Of a stretch of 64,000 nucleotides of DNA, positions 51,601 to 61,200 are shown piece by piece. A program made the translations under genes and the position numbers. Source of the stretch: Larus michahellis (lineage: Eukaryota > Chordata > Aves > Charadriiformes > Laridae); the NCBI RefSeq assembly GCF_964199755.1, contig NC_133901.1:51185324-51249323 (forward strand), given 5' to 3'. The notes under the pieces were generated by a model, which saw only the letters and a list, made by a program, of their open reading frames with translations, did no database searches and was not told the DNA's origin. Positions within the stretch are counted from its first letter, which is position 1. Every line of letters begins with the position of its first letter.

Positions 51601-54600
51601 CTTTCTAACAGATGTTCTCTTATTCAATAGATAAGAAAGCATATAAATGCAGACTGAATACCCCTATCACTCATCACAGTCCTGAGACAGATTAAAAACC
51701 CCAAGACTCAAGTATTACTCACCTTGAAGTTTGATACTAATGTTCTTCAGTTCTAATTACAACCTTGTTCATGATTAGTAGGTCTCAACATTAATAGCTT
51801 TCAACATTGTTTTAAGCAGATACATTTCTTGTTAGAGCATCTGCCACTAAGAAGCACTGCTTAGAACAAATCCACCAGAGACAATCTGTGATTTACACAC
51901 CACATACACACCAGCCCAGCAACTGCCCAGTGACACCAACAGAATTGCATAAGTCAGTCTTAGGCGCTGTACACTAAAAAGTATTTTAAGGGAACATCTC
52001 ATGTTATTTTCATTACCGGCGGCTAGTTAGTGCTGTCCACTTCAAAATTCAGAGAGCAAACGGACTTCAAAATGCTGGTGGAATTTGAAATAGAAAGTTT
52101 CAAATGTCTACTATCAATTTTGCAGTAGAAATAGGAAGATCAGTGTAAACATAATTCTAGGAAGCATATACAAAAACCAATTACCTGCACTTCAAACTAT
52201 ACAACTTACTCAGCACAAGACAAATGTAATAGTGGCAAGAATACCCTTTGAAGTAAAATCTTATGCTGACACCACTGCTAACACATTGTAGAAAAGTAAT
52301 GCATTAAGAACTAGTTTCAGTATACAAATGGGGTAAACATGAGAAGTGAACCATTACACATTTAAATAACATCAAATAAATAAGGAGAAAAACTGAAAAA
52401 TTCAATTTGTTATCTCAGATCAGCAACCACTGTTTACACATTACCTTTTATCATTTAGCAATTCAATATAATAGCAGGGGCTTCAGAGGAAACCTTACTA
52501 ATAAGGTTATATAAATAAGACAAATTTCTACTGGAACTGCAAAAACAAAATAAGCTTTGATACTAACTGTTTGCACAGTATGAAGGCTTACAGTGTGTTT
52601 TGGTCCTAGCTCAAAATCCAGTTCAAATCTATGATGCAATATCAGACCTCCAAACACTAAGAAAATGTGTAGCTACTGGGGGATCCTCTATACTTCTAGT
52701 CTCCATACCTTTTGGGACTTCTTCCTTTCCCATCAAAACACTTTTCTGCAGATTATAGAAGCTTTGGTTTGTTTGAAGTGTTTTAAAAAATCATCATTTT
52801 ACATTTATTCTTAACAAACCTATCAAGGTTTTTCAGTAATGAAAAAAAAAATAATATTTGAAGTAGTGAAAACGCATCTTCCTCTAATATAGTTGTAGGT
52901 ATACAAGTACCTATTGTTGAGCTATTTCATCATATAGAATTTCTTATTACAGATGCATCACCAAATTACTTACTGAATATGACATCTGGATTTTTGTGTT
53001 TGGTACCAATTTCACCTTTCCTTCACTGGTCAGATTGACATCTACAATTCTATTTCCATTGTAACCGATTTCAAGTTTCTTGTAAGTCCAGAGGTAATAA
53101 TCTTCACCGTTTTCATCTGCTTCTCCAACAATACCTGCATAGGAAACAAGAGTAAGTATCTATTACAGGTATGCTTTCCAAATATTCTGTAATTATTTTT
53201 TTAAAATATGCCTTACAAAAGTTTTGCCAGCTAAAAAAGCAACATAACTACAGTAAAGAGAACACAGCAGACCTTATGCTCTTCTTTTCAACTCTAATAC
53301 CTGGATTACACCTTCAATCCACAGGTAGCTGCAAGAAGCATTTTGTAATAGCATTAAAAGAAAAAAGCATGCAGCTACAAACACTGCAGAAGAAACAGAA
53401 GACATTAACAGTTCCTCTAGTTTTATTTGGAATTCTTCCCAGATAAACAACTAGCTGAATACAGATTTTATTTCCATGAACAGAATTTAGCCAAGCCCTC
53501 TGCATTTTCCCATCTCCCATCTATCCCTTCACTCACTTCTCTTCCTCTTCAAAGAATTTACTTTAATTCGGTATTCCTCATTAGTTGACTCCCCAATACA
53601 TACTTTTTGCTCTCGTGTGCACACAAACTTCCAATGCTTGCCAAGAATGACAGATTTTGACTACTCTCTCTGTTACTTTCACTGAAAAAATCAGAAAGTT
53701 ATCGTTTATTTCAAGATTTTTATTACCTCCAAAATGGAAAGCTGCTCAGATGCTCCTGGAGCATCAGAACTCAACTCGATATTAGTCATGCTTAAGTTCT
53801 TACTTTTCAGTAAATTACCGCAAAATGTCTAATCTACTACAGAAAAATTCCAGAGAATGTACTATGGAAAAAAACAAAACAGTGAAGTCTAGCAGTCACC
53901 AAGTTCACAGACTACAAGCATCACCTTTAATGTCAAACCACCATACCAAATATCACATACAAGACAGAAAGCCACAATCTGCAAAGGTGGATGGGAGTGA
54001 GAGAACAAGCAGGTGAAGGATATCAAACAGGTTATCACGACATAGCAGGTATATGAAGGAATGGCACTTGTGCATTACCTGTGCTTTTTCGTTTTCAAGG
54101 TGGCATTTTTCTGTCATGTTTTTTACTCATGCTCATCTGTCAGGATTGCCTTTATATGCCATCCACATGAAACACATGCCAGTTTGTGCCTATGCCATAC
54201 AGCCTAGCACCTGGCATACCATCTGTTCCCATGGTACTATCCAAAACCACAACAATGCAGACCTCTAAACTACTTGAAGGACATTCTGATCAATCACTAC
54301 CTGAAGAAGCGAACACAGTGCTCCATATACTTAGGGAGATGTCCCGAAACAAAGGCAGTCAAGCCTAGCCACTCCACTGTGGGACAGCAGTTCAGGAAAA
54401 ATAGAAAATAGAATAATCTTATCTGAATGCACTTAAAAAGATCTGGCTGCCTTTTTCAGGCCAGAAAATAAAGCGCAAACCTTCCAAAGCCCTCAAACCG
54501 CAGTCTGAAGTTATTACTTTCAGTTAAGAAAAGAAGATTTAGTTAGTATATTTGTTCTTTGGTAGTTGAGGTAAGGAAAAATGTTCCCAAATAAGATCAG

Positions 54601-56185
54601 ACAGATCAATCCTAAAAAAGAAAGTCTCCAAGACTCACTAGCCACATAGGATTCCAAAGAAGTCAGCTTAGCATCCATCATCCTTGGGCAGTCTAAAGCC
54701 TACATAAAGTCTAGGAAGATCTTTCGTTCATCTTTTGCAGAAAGGTCAAAATCATAAAAAAAACCCACTAAAATACTGTAGCTACAACTGTCACTCATGC
54801 ACGCTTTTGAAAAGCCCACCAGCAACTGTGCAAGAAGTATAGTAAAGGCCACACAGATTAATTAGGGTCTACTCCAAGCCCTGCCACAGAGCTGTTATAC
54901 AGACTAACCAAATCAGCTGAAAAGAACGGATACAACATGAGTACTTCTCCTGTCAGGCATTATAGTGCCCTCTCTTAAAAACAGATAAATATTAAAAAGA
55001 GCAAGAACCTTCCTGAAAAACAAATAAGTAAACAAAAAGCACTACTATTTCTGGCTGGGGCGCACTTTCGTCAGATAGCTACTTTCTAAAACCAATTAAA
55101 ATTATAAGAAAGAGCTAAAAAAACCACCCTCTGTCAGAATGAATGAACGATGGGTAGCGTTATTCAGCATACTACCTATCAAAGGACTTTTGTCATGTGG
55201 TTTGAACTGTATTTTTGTAGGTGGTGTGGCATTTTGTTTATTTTGGGCGGTTTTACTTCCTTCACGGAACACAGGCAACAAAGACCTTACCTTAACAAAG
55301 CGTTTTGTGATGCTTTTGATTTCCCTTTAGTTTGTATCTCCAACAGGGAGATTAGGGCTTGAGGGAGTTGATTGATTGCTATCAGTGCAAAGTGCAACCT
55401 GCAAAGCACTCTTTACTAGGTGTGTGACCACAGGTTACAAAGGAGTAACAACAACCAGAAAGCTTATGACACAATGTCAATAAGGACACAAATTTTTTTC
55501 AAGACACAAGCACTTCTAAGCCCAAATTAATAATACACAGCAAGAGCAATTTTAAAAACTGTATAAGAACAAGTAAAATAAAACTCCTTCATATGACCAC
55601 AGACTGCACATGCAAAACTGTTAAAAGCCACAAAATTACCATAGAAGTAAATGAAACAGCTCTAGTGTTCGTAATAAACACAAGAACTAGCAAAATAAAG
55701 TTTAAACATTGAAAGAGCTTAAAAAAGTTATTCGTGAACACCTTAACATGGGCCTTATATCTGACCTATCTAATTACCACTCGAACATTTTAAGGAATTT
55801 AACCCTAAGAACTTGGTATTATTAAATCAGTGCTTGAGAAACAAAACAGCTTTTCACTGTTTTTGTAATTCACCAGTACAAGCCATCCTACTGTTCTTTC
55901 AATGCAATAATCCTTCAACTTATTTGTATTATTTGGTTACATAAGTTCTACATACTTGTGAGATTCTTGTAACAAAGCTTAATCATTAAATGACTCCATG
56001 AAACCCGCTAGCACTGGACTCCCGTAGTTGTAATCAAGTTGTTTATGCATAATATCACTCACCCCATATTGGCAAGTCATCAATATACATCTGGTACCAA
56101 TAGTGATTTTTGATTGCATACACAAATGCATCTCTTCTTCCTTTGTCCAAGTCAATTTCACAGTAAGTGGTCTGCATCACATCGT
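27597..56185 (-). CDS. TM9SF3: TM9SF3, transmembrane 9 superfamily member 3 (13 exons, N-terminus missing)
   Basis: TM9SF3 (nonaspanin family) is a multi-pass membrane protein of the Golgi and endosomes, implicated in membrane trafficking. Joined exons: 56185-56063, 53134-52974, 50164-50087, 49186-49055, 48519-48353, 45662-45568, 43644-43514, 34935-34796, 33201-33133, 33038-32892, 32485-32402, 32292-32216 and 27664-27597. All junctions are GT-AG and phases agree throughout. The total is 1472 coding bases, giving about 489 residues that match human TM9SF3 (589 aa) from about residue 100 to the end with very few differences. The first three exons encode the lumenal domain, the next ten hold nine hydrophobic spans, and the C-terminus is KID, a KXD/E-type Golgi-retention motif. 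Exons 1-2, with signal peptide, are beyond the right edge. Exon numbers assume the 15-exon human structure. Confidence 0.97.
27665..32215 (-). other. TM9SF3: TM9SF3 intron 14
   Basis: A 4.55-kb GT-AG intron (GTGTG|GTAAG to TTTTGCAG|GAG). It is mostly AT-rich unique sequence. A short antisense frame at 30286-30528 looks like chance. No mobile element or RNA gene was recognised. Confidence 0.85.
32216..32292 (-). CDS. TM9SF3: TM9SF3 exon 14
   Basis: 77 bases encoding [16 protein letters not shown] and FSTALGIMC, the first part of the ninth membrane span. The acceptor TTTTTCAG|G completes the Lys codon split with exon 13. The donor GTGTG|GTAAG splits the following Gly codon. Confidence 0.97.
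32402..32485 (-). CDS. TM9SF3: TM9SF3 exon 13
   Basis: 84 bases encoding [20 protein letters not shown] and YYYFFKT, the eighth membrane span, with the Tyr- and Phe-rich end typical of TM9 proteins. Acceptor TTTCAG|GCAATGG and donor ACAAA|GTAAGTG. It is separated from exon 14 by an intron of only 109 bases. Confidence 0.97.
32486..32891 (-). other. TM9SF3: TM9SF3 intron 12
   Basis: A 406-base AT-rich GT-AG intron with no recognised element. Confidence 0.9.
32892..33038 (-). CDS. TM9SF3: TM9SF3 exon 12
   Basis: 147 bases encoding [20 protein letters not shown], then a very hydrophobic run with [19 protein letters not shown], and LNAEDYR: the end of span six, a loop and span seven. Acceptor CTCTTCAG|GTATTTC; donor AGGTG|GTAAGT, splitting the Trp codon shared with exon 13. 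The intron to exon 11 is 94 bases, the shortest in the gene here. Confidence 0.97.
33133..33201 (-). CDS. TM9SF3: TM9SF3 exon 11
   Basis: 69 bases encoding [20 protein letters not shown] and IE, the sixth membrane span. The LPFGS motif is a conserved TM9-family signature. Acceptor ATCTTTCAG|GTTC; donor GAAAT|GTGAGT. Confidence 0.97.
33202..34795 (-). other. TM9SF3: TM9SF3 intron 10
   Basis: A 1.59-kb GT-AG intron of unique AT-rich sequence. Small antisense open frames near 33.9-34.4 kb carry no recognisable domain. Confidence 0.88.
34796..34935 (-). CDS. TM9SF3: TM9SF3 exon 10
   Basis: 140 bases encoding [20 protein letters not shown] (fifth membrane span), then [20 protein letters not shown] and PIPEKK. 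The [12 protein letters not shown] loop is highly conserved in TM9 proteins. NLS is a potential sequon, although its side of the membrane is not shown by sequence. Acceptor CTTACAG|GTGGC; donor AAATG|GTAAAG. Confidence 0.97.
34936..43513 (-). other. TM9SF3: TM9SF3 intron 9
   Basis: The longest complete intron here, 8.58 kb, GT-AG. Most is AT-rich unique sequence. A markedly more GC-rich patch lies around 36.85-37.15 kb, with denser than usual open frames extending to about 38.6 kb; it matches nothing I recognise. No CR1 tail, LTR or RNA gene was seen. Confidence 0.85.
43514..43644 (-). CDS. TM9SF3: TM9SF3 exon 9
   Basis: 131 bases encoding [40 protein letters not shown] and GTM, the fourth membrane span and the start of the next loop. 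Acceptor TTCTTACAG|GAAGG completes a split Gly codon; donor ACCATG|GTGAGT. Confidence 0.97.
43645..45567 (-). other. TM9SF3: TM9SF3 intron 8
   Basis: A 1.92-kb GT-AG intron of AT-rich unique sequence with no recognised element. Confidence 0.88.
45568..45662 (-). CDS. TM9SF3: TM9SF3 exon 8
   Basis: 95 bases encoding [20 protein letters not shown] and [11 protein letters not shown], the third membrane span with the [12 protein letters not shown] signature conserved across TM9 proteins. Acceptor TTGTAG|GAGAG; donor AGGAG|GTAAAT. Confidence 0.97.
45663..48352 (-). other. TM9SF3: TM9SF3 intron 7
   Basis: A 2.69-kb GT-AG intron, AT-rich, with no recognised element beyond short A and T runs. Confidence 0.88.
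48353..48519 (-). CDS. TM9SF3: TM9SF3 exon 7
   Basis: 167 bases encoding [20 protein letters not shown] (cytosolic loop with the conserved [17 protein letters not shown] TM9 motif), then [18 protein letters not shown] and the hydrophobic [17 protein letters not shown], the second span. Acceptor TTCCTAG|GACAG; donor ACAGA|GTAAGT. Confidence 0.97.
48520..49054 (-). other. TM9SF3: TM9SF3 intron 6
   Basis: A 535-base GT-AG intron of AT-rich unique sequence with no recognised element. Confidence 0.9.
49055..49186 (-). CDS. TM9SF3: TM9SF3 exon 6
   Basis: 132 bases, 44 whole codons, encoding [40 protein letters not shown] and MDDM. This is the first membrane span after the lumenal domain, followed by the basic/acidic cytosolic stretch [10 protein letters not shown] typical of TM9 proteins. 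Acceptor TTTGTAG|ATTCAC; donor GATATG|GTAAGA. Confidence 0.97.
49187..50086 (-). other. TM9SF3: TM9SF3 intron 5
   Basis: A 900-base GT-AG intron of unique sequence with no recognised element. Confidence 0.9.
50087..50164 (-). CDS. TM9SF3: TM9SF3 exon 5
   Basis: 78 bases, 26 whole codons, encoding [20 protein letters not shown] and SFFQHR, the lumenal segment just before the first span. The [15 protein letters not shown] stretch is a TM9 hallmark. Acceptor CTCTTCAG|GTTAAA; donor CACAGA|GTATGT. Confidence 0.97.
50165..52973 (-). other. TM9SF3: TM9SF3 intron 4
   Basis: A 2.81-kb GT-AG intron, AT-rich, with no recognised mobile element or RNA gene. Confidence 0.88.
52974..53134 (-). CDS. TM9SF3: TM9SF3 exon 4
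   Basis: 161 bases encoding [40 protein letters not shown] and [13 protein letters not shown]. This is lumenal domain with one N-glycosylation sequon, NLT. Acceptor TATGCAG|GTATTG completes a split Gly codon; donor TATTCA|GTAAGT. A Tyr occurs where I recall Phe in human (IGYNG). Confidence 0.97.
53135..56062 (-). other. TM9SF3: TM9SF3 intron 3
   Basis: A 2.93-kb GT-AG intron, AT-rich, with no recognised element. Short open frames occur on both strands near 53.2-55.4 kb without recognisable domains. Confidence 0.88.
56063..56185 (-). CDS. TM9SF3: TM9SF3 exon 3
   Basis: 123 bases encoding [20 protein letters not shown] and [20 protein letters not shown]. This is lumenal domain with the TM9-family [16 protein letters not shown] motif. 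Acceptor TTTTTTGCAG|ACGATG, entering with two bases of a split Asp codon; donor TATGGG|GTGAGT. Small differences from human as I recall it (QTT for PAT, GRR for EKR) fit normal bird-mammal divergence. The next exon upstream was not found before the right edge. Confidence 0.96.
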
Positions 56186-57744
56186 CTGCAAAAAATTACA
56201 GCACAGTTAATGATTTATTAATGAGCTGGCTCAAAGGGAAGGCAAAGCAAGCAAACAGAGGAATGGACACTGCTGGAGTCTTTAGCCCCTCTTGGCTATC
56301 TTCAAGTAGGTAACAAAAAAGGACGTTTAAAGAAACAGAAAACATTAAAGCAATCACAGGATTGTTTTTGTAATTTTACTCTGCCACATGCAGAAGCTTC
56401 CCACAGACTGGATAAGGAAAGGTTTAAAAATATCCTTTTGATACTTCACCAATGCAATTAAGATCTAGCTTTACCTGGACAGACCATGAGCCTTCTTTAA
56501 CAAGAGGGATGAAATTATTAAGAAGTACCTAAAACTGTGTATGATATTGTATCTCAATTTCAGTATAATCAGGCTTAATGAACAGGAATACCGTTTGTAA
56601 AAACTAAAACTTTTTCAAGTTCTCAGCAATTTTCAAGGAACTACCACAAAGGAAGAAACAAAGCAATCAGGATAAAGGTAGGAAAAAAGGACAGAAGACA
56701 AAAATAGGAATAATGCAAAGAATGCACGAGAGGCTGCATTTGGAAATAAAATAAATCCACCTCCTTGAGCCAGAAAGCTATTTTCCCCCCTTCTACAATT
56801 GGTAAGTAATGCAGTTAGCAGCCGTTCTTTTACATCCCTTTTCAAGTGAAAAAAGAGAAAAGGGCTCATATTTAGAAGTATTCAGGCAGCAACAGATTTA
56901 GAGACAAAAAAAAACCCTGTCTGCTTCTTTTTACTTTGCAAATAGTGAAACAAAGTGAACATAAATAATTCCAGCTCCCCCTCTCTCCTCTGTTTGTCAT
57001 CAGTGACATCAAGGACCCATTTCCAGTAGATAAAATTAATCTGTGCCCCAAGTACAGCTCTAATCCGTACCAAAATTCAGTACACTTTCTGGGTACTCAC
57101 TTTCTCCTATACACTAACTGCAATATAAAGCTTAAAAAGAAGATCAAATCAGCTGCACAGAAAAAGCACCAGCAAGCAGAATATTTCCAACACATTATTT
57201 CTCTGATAACAACAATTTGTCAAAATGAAAATATACACAGTACTTTTGGTCAAGCAAAACTGAAGCAAAGCCCAGTGAAGCAAGACAGTAAGAAACCACC
57301 CAACAGCAGCCTGTGCAGCAGTTGCAGTGATTTCCTATAGCCCTGGAGAAAATAGTGCCCCTGGCTATTCTGGAATGGATGCATCTCCTACTTAAGAAAA
57401 CTTCAGTATTTTCTATTTTTGTTTCTTCCAAGATGTAACAAATGCGCTCTAAGCCTCCTTTTTTCACTGAAAAACATATTGTCATTTTTCAGACTGACTT
57501 ATTAGGCAATAAAACTTCTGCTGGGGGAAAAAAGAGAATAACAAAACTATTCAAGTCAACAAGTGTTCCAAGAATAGTTTTAGACCATGGACTGCATTTT
57601 CATGACCTGTACTGGTAAATTCAGGAGAGGGACGCCATTGAAGCTGGCACCACAGCTGAATGCAGGCTTACAAATCCAGGCCTTAGTTTGCATTTATGCT
57701 TCCACTTAGCTGAATCCTATACTTTTTCGACTATGTTCCCCCAC

Positions 57745-57807
57745 AAAAATGCCTCTGCTTGGCACTTTTTCCACTTAAAAATGCCTCTGCTTGTCACTTT
57801 TTCACTT
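57745..57807 (+). repeat. Tandem duplication of a 31-32-base unit
   Basis: Unit one (57745-57776) and unit two (57777-57807) share AAAAATGCCTCTGCTTG, then G versus T, then CACTTTTT and CACTT, with one base missing in the second copy. It is a simple recent tandem duplication within TM9SF3 intron 2. Confidence 0.85.
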
Positions 57808-58178
57808 TAACAGATTTTTTTTTTTGCGTCATCTTGACATTAATTAAAAGAAAAAAAAAAACACATCAGAATCCCTATCTTCTGGATTTGTTGCTAAGTA
57901 GGGATTAATTCTTTCCAAAATACTCAGCAGTTTATTTTCACTCTAGCAGTTTCATACTATACTCAAATAAAGGATAACATTTTTCTAACGTTAAATTTTT
58001 TAACTCACAAAGGACCGTTCAACACACAGAGGTCGAACAAAAATATACTGTGAATAAAAACAAGGGTAAGAGAGAAACCGGTAGAGGCAGTTAAATGAAG
58101 CATTACCTAGTGCAGAAGACTGCTCTGGGGAAGTGCTACGGGGCCAGGCTGGTTTTAGGTATCGCTCTCCTGACTGGT

Positions 58179-58278
58179 ACACACAGACACACGCACACAC
58201 AGACACACGCACACACAGACACACGCACACACAGACACACGCACACACAGACACACGCACACACAGACACACGCACAC
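58179..58278 (+). repeat. Minisatellite: six copies of a 16-base CA-rich unit
   Basis: Six identical copies of ACACACAGACACACGC run from 58179 to 58274, followed by a four-base partial unit. The higher-order 16-base periodicity, with a single G and a single CG per unit, separates it from a plain CA microsatellite. The perfect copies suggest recent expansion and likely length polymorphism. Long open frames across it on both strands are a by-product of the repeat. Confidence 0.95.
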
Positions 58279-61200
58279 CGCAGTACCAGCACAACTGAAG
58301 GACAACATGGGAATAGGAGCAAGGGCAACTACTGAAATAAAAAAATCACATGAACTACAAGTACCCTTTTTAGAGACCTTTCCCATTTTATAGCCTGAAT
58401 ACAGAAGCCTTTGTTTGCAATTATTAACCAAGACAAATTTGGTATTAGATTGTAATGTAATACCAAGTTACCTCATGCGCTTTCAGACCCCTGGAATTTG
58501 CCACAATTTGTTCTTGGTTTTTTTTTTACTAACTGAAACAAGCCATTCTGCATCTAATACTCTAAGATGTAAACAGTGGCCAGTGGCTTTAAAAAAAAAA
58601 AAACAACCAAAAAAACAAACCACCAAAAGCCCCACAACTTTGAAATATGATTCGAAGTGAAATGACTGCACTGACATCCGACCAGGCTGCAGACAGCAGC
58701 ACATCACCAAAAAACTGTCTTCATCCATTTTAACAGATTTTACTCCCAGTATTCACAATACCAAAAGACATCACAGGGATATTACAATCAACTACAGATC
58801 AACTATGTTACAATTTACTCCAGTATACAGACCCCAAAACCCAGCAGATCCATTAGAAACAAGCTCATTCAGTTCCTGCAAAACATAGGCGTGACTTTAC
58901 ATATGGTATATGATTTCAGCCTCAACCATACTATACAGTACAGTTCCTCTCACCTCCCCTTAAAACAAGGCAAGTTTGTTTGCAAGTAATGAAGGCAAGC
59001 AGAATGAAGATGCGCGCTCCTTTCTCCAGCCACTGAGAATGCTGAAGCTGTCTTTTGGTTACAGAACAGGATTAGATGGTTAAGTTTAAGTCCACTGTGT
59101 TAAATGACTACATGAAAGTAGCTTAGGACAGCATTCAGTGGCTGGGGAAGCTGAAGTCTGCTTTATTACAGCTTTACCAGATGTAAAGTTTTGCACGTGT
59201 CAGATAGTTCTTATCCAAGTTATGGTTGTGTGTGTATCCAAGAGGAGTGTGAAGTTAGAGGTGTTTTGTGTTGTCTCTACATCAGGGATGTCAAAGAGGT
59301 ACCATCTGCTATATAATACAGCTTCAGTAATGTCAGTAGCACATTAAGCAAATTTTGAAAGAGCATGAAAGTAAGCCTCATTACAAAAGCTGGTGCACTT
59401 ATGCCAGATTTCATATTTCCTATGAACAGTCAGATCAATTGAGTTTTTATTCAAACATATAAAGCATATAAAACCTCATTATATCTGACCATTTCCTAGC
59501 ACAACACTGAACATCATCCTGAATGGCTGTCATTTTCTAGACGCGTTGCAGAAGGAAGTCTTGAGCAAGCAGTTCTGAGTTAGAAGCATGGTCATTTAAT
59601 AACATCTCTAAATAAGCACAAAATTCAAGTATGTTAAAAAATCCTTTTCCCCTTTAAATTCATCTTCTCTAATAGATATTGTATGGCAATGTCAAAGACT
59701 AATTTTCTAATTGAAGTCGCTGTGATCCCAATGTTCAATACATTTAATAATTCACTAGGTCTCAGGTGTAACATAGAGGATGTCAGTTCAAATACTTGAA
59801 TAAAGAACTCGCCATATGACATAAAAAGCATTAGTCGTCCAGATTTAGTTTGACAAGAGAATCAACCCAACTGAAAACTTAGTTATATTGTAATATAAGT
59901 ATATGTGAATAATTCGTTAGTTTATTCACAAAGATATTTATACAGATTTGAGACCTATAAGAACAACATTGTTCATATTTGTAACAGAAGGTAAATCCAG
60001 CTATCCTGTATAGTCATAGATATAATTTTACATGACATTTTTAAAAACAAAAATAAACACTACTTCATGGATTCTTAAATACACTGTAGATTTGCCCCAC
60101 CAGTCACCACTACAAACATTCAAGTGCAAACCTCCATTCCCAGCAGAATACATTTCTGCAGAGCCATCATTTTCTTATTCTATTTCAAAAATACAGGCAA
60201 GGTCCACTGATTCAACTGACAGTTTTACTTACGCAGTCTACGGTACTTCAGCTACTGACAGCTGCAGCCTAATAACTCTTCCAATATGATGAACGAAACG
60301 CAGTTTCACATTTACCTGCTACCGCTGTCCATTCAAACTATGCTGAGAAGAAGGGAGCTGTTTTTTATTACAGAAGCTAATTTATTAGAATAATTCTAAT
60401 TCCCCGTTACTCCAGAGGAAAAATCTAAAAGAATAAAATCCAAATCTATCTAATTTTGTAAACTCTTGTGACATTCATTCAAAGAGGAAAAATACTTGTA
60501 AGTGTTAGTCTTTTCATAATCCCAAACACACACGAGAAAAAACATGATTACCTGTTAATGCAGAGAACTTAGATCTGATTCACGGATTCATGAAGAAAAT
60601 CTGTAGAAGTCTTTCAGGTGGTCATGCCAACATTTTGAAAAGCAGGTCCCTATGGTTAGGTATTTTAACACATATTCAAGCATCTAAATGATTACTGAAA
60701 AGTACTTGAGCAGCTCTTAATTATTTCAGCTGCAGGTGTTAGATACACAACACTCCTTGAAGCCTATCTTTTTCTTAAGGACGTATGTATCTATCAGTGC
60801 CACAACACAAGCTTCTATTTGTTAAGAAAAAAACCACGATACAAACCACAAATCACCAACAGGTCTGTTTCAATTTCATTGCAGCAGCTTCTGGACCACT
60901 GGTGCAGAGGTGGGAGCAGGGATCAATCACAATGAAATAAAATTTATCCATTACAAAAACAACAACAAAAAAAATCAGTTTCACAGATATAATCAAGTTA
61001 CAATCTTTATTTTTTTTTTAAAAAGTGAACACCACTTCAGCCAAAAACAAGATCAACCATTAAAGAGACACCAAAAAACTGAGCTACCATCACGTTTCAA
61101 CAACCAAACTGGAAAATAATTCTTCATACAAATGCTAAATTTTAAATACAGCTAAGTTTTAAGGGCTGCTCTATGAAGTTTAAATTTTCCTACATGCACT

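Noticed and set aside
58000..58431. 143-codon Cys/Val-rich minus-strand frame
   Set aside because: Its core is the translated 16-base minisatellite. The open frame is a consequence of the repeat lacking stop codons.
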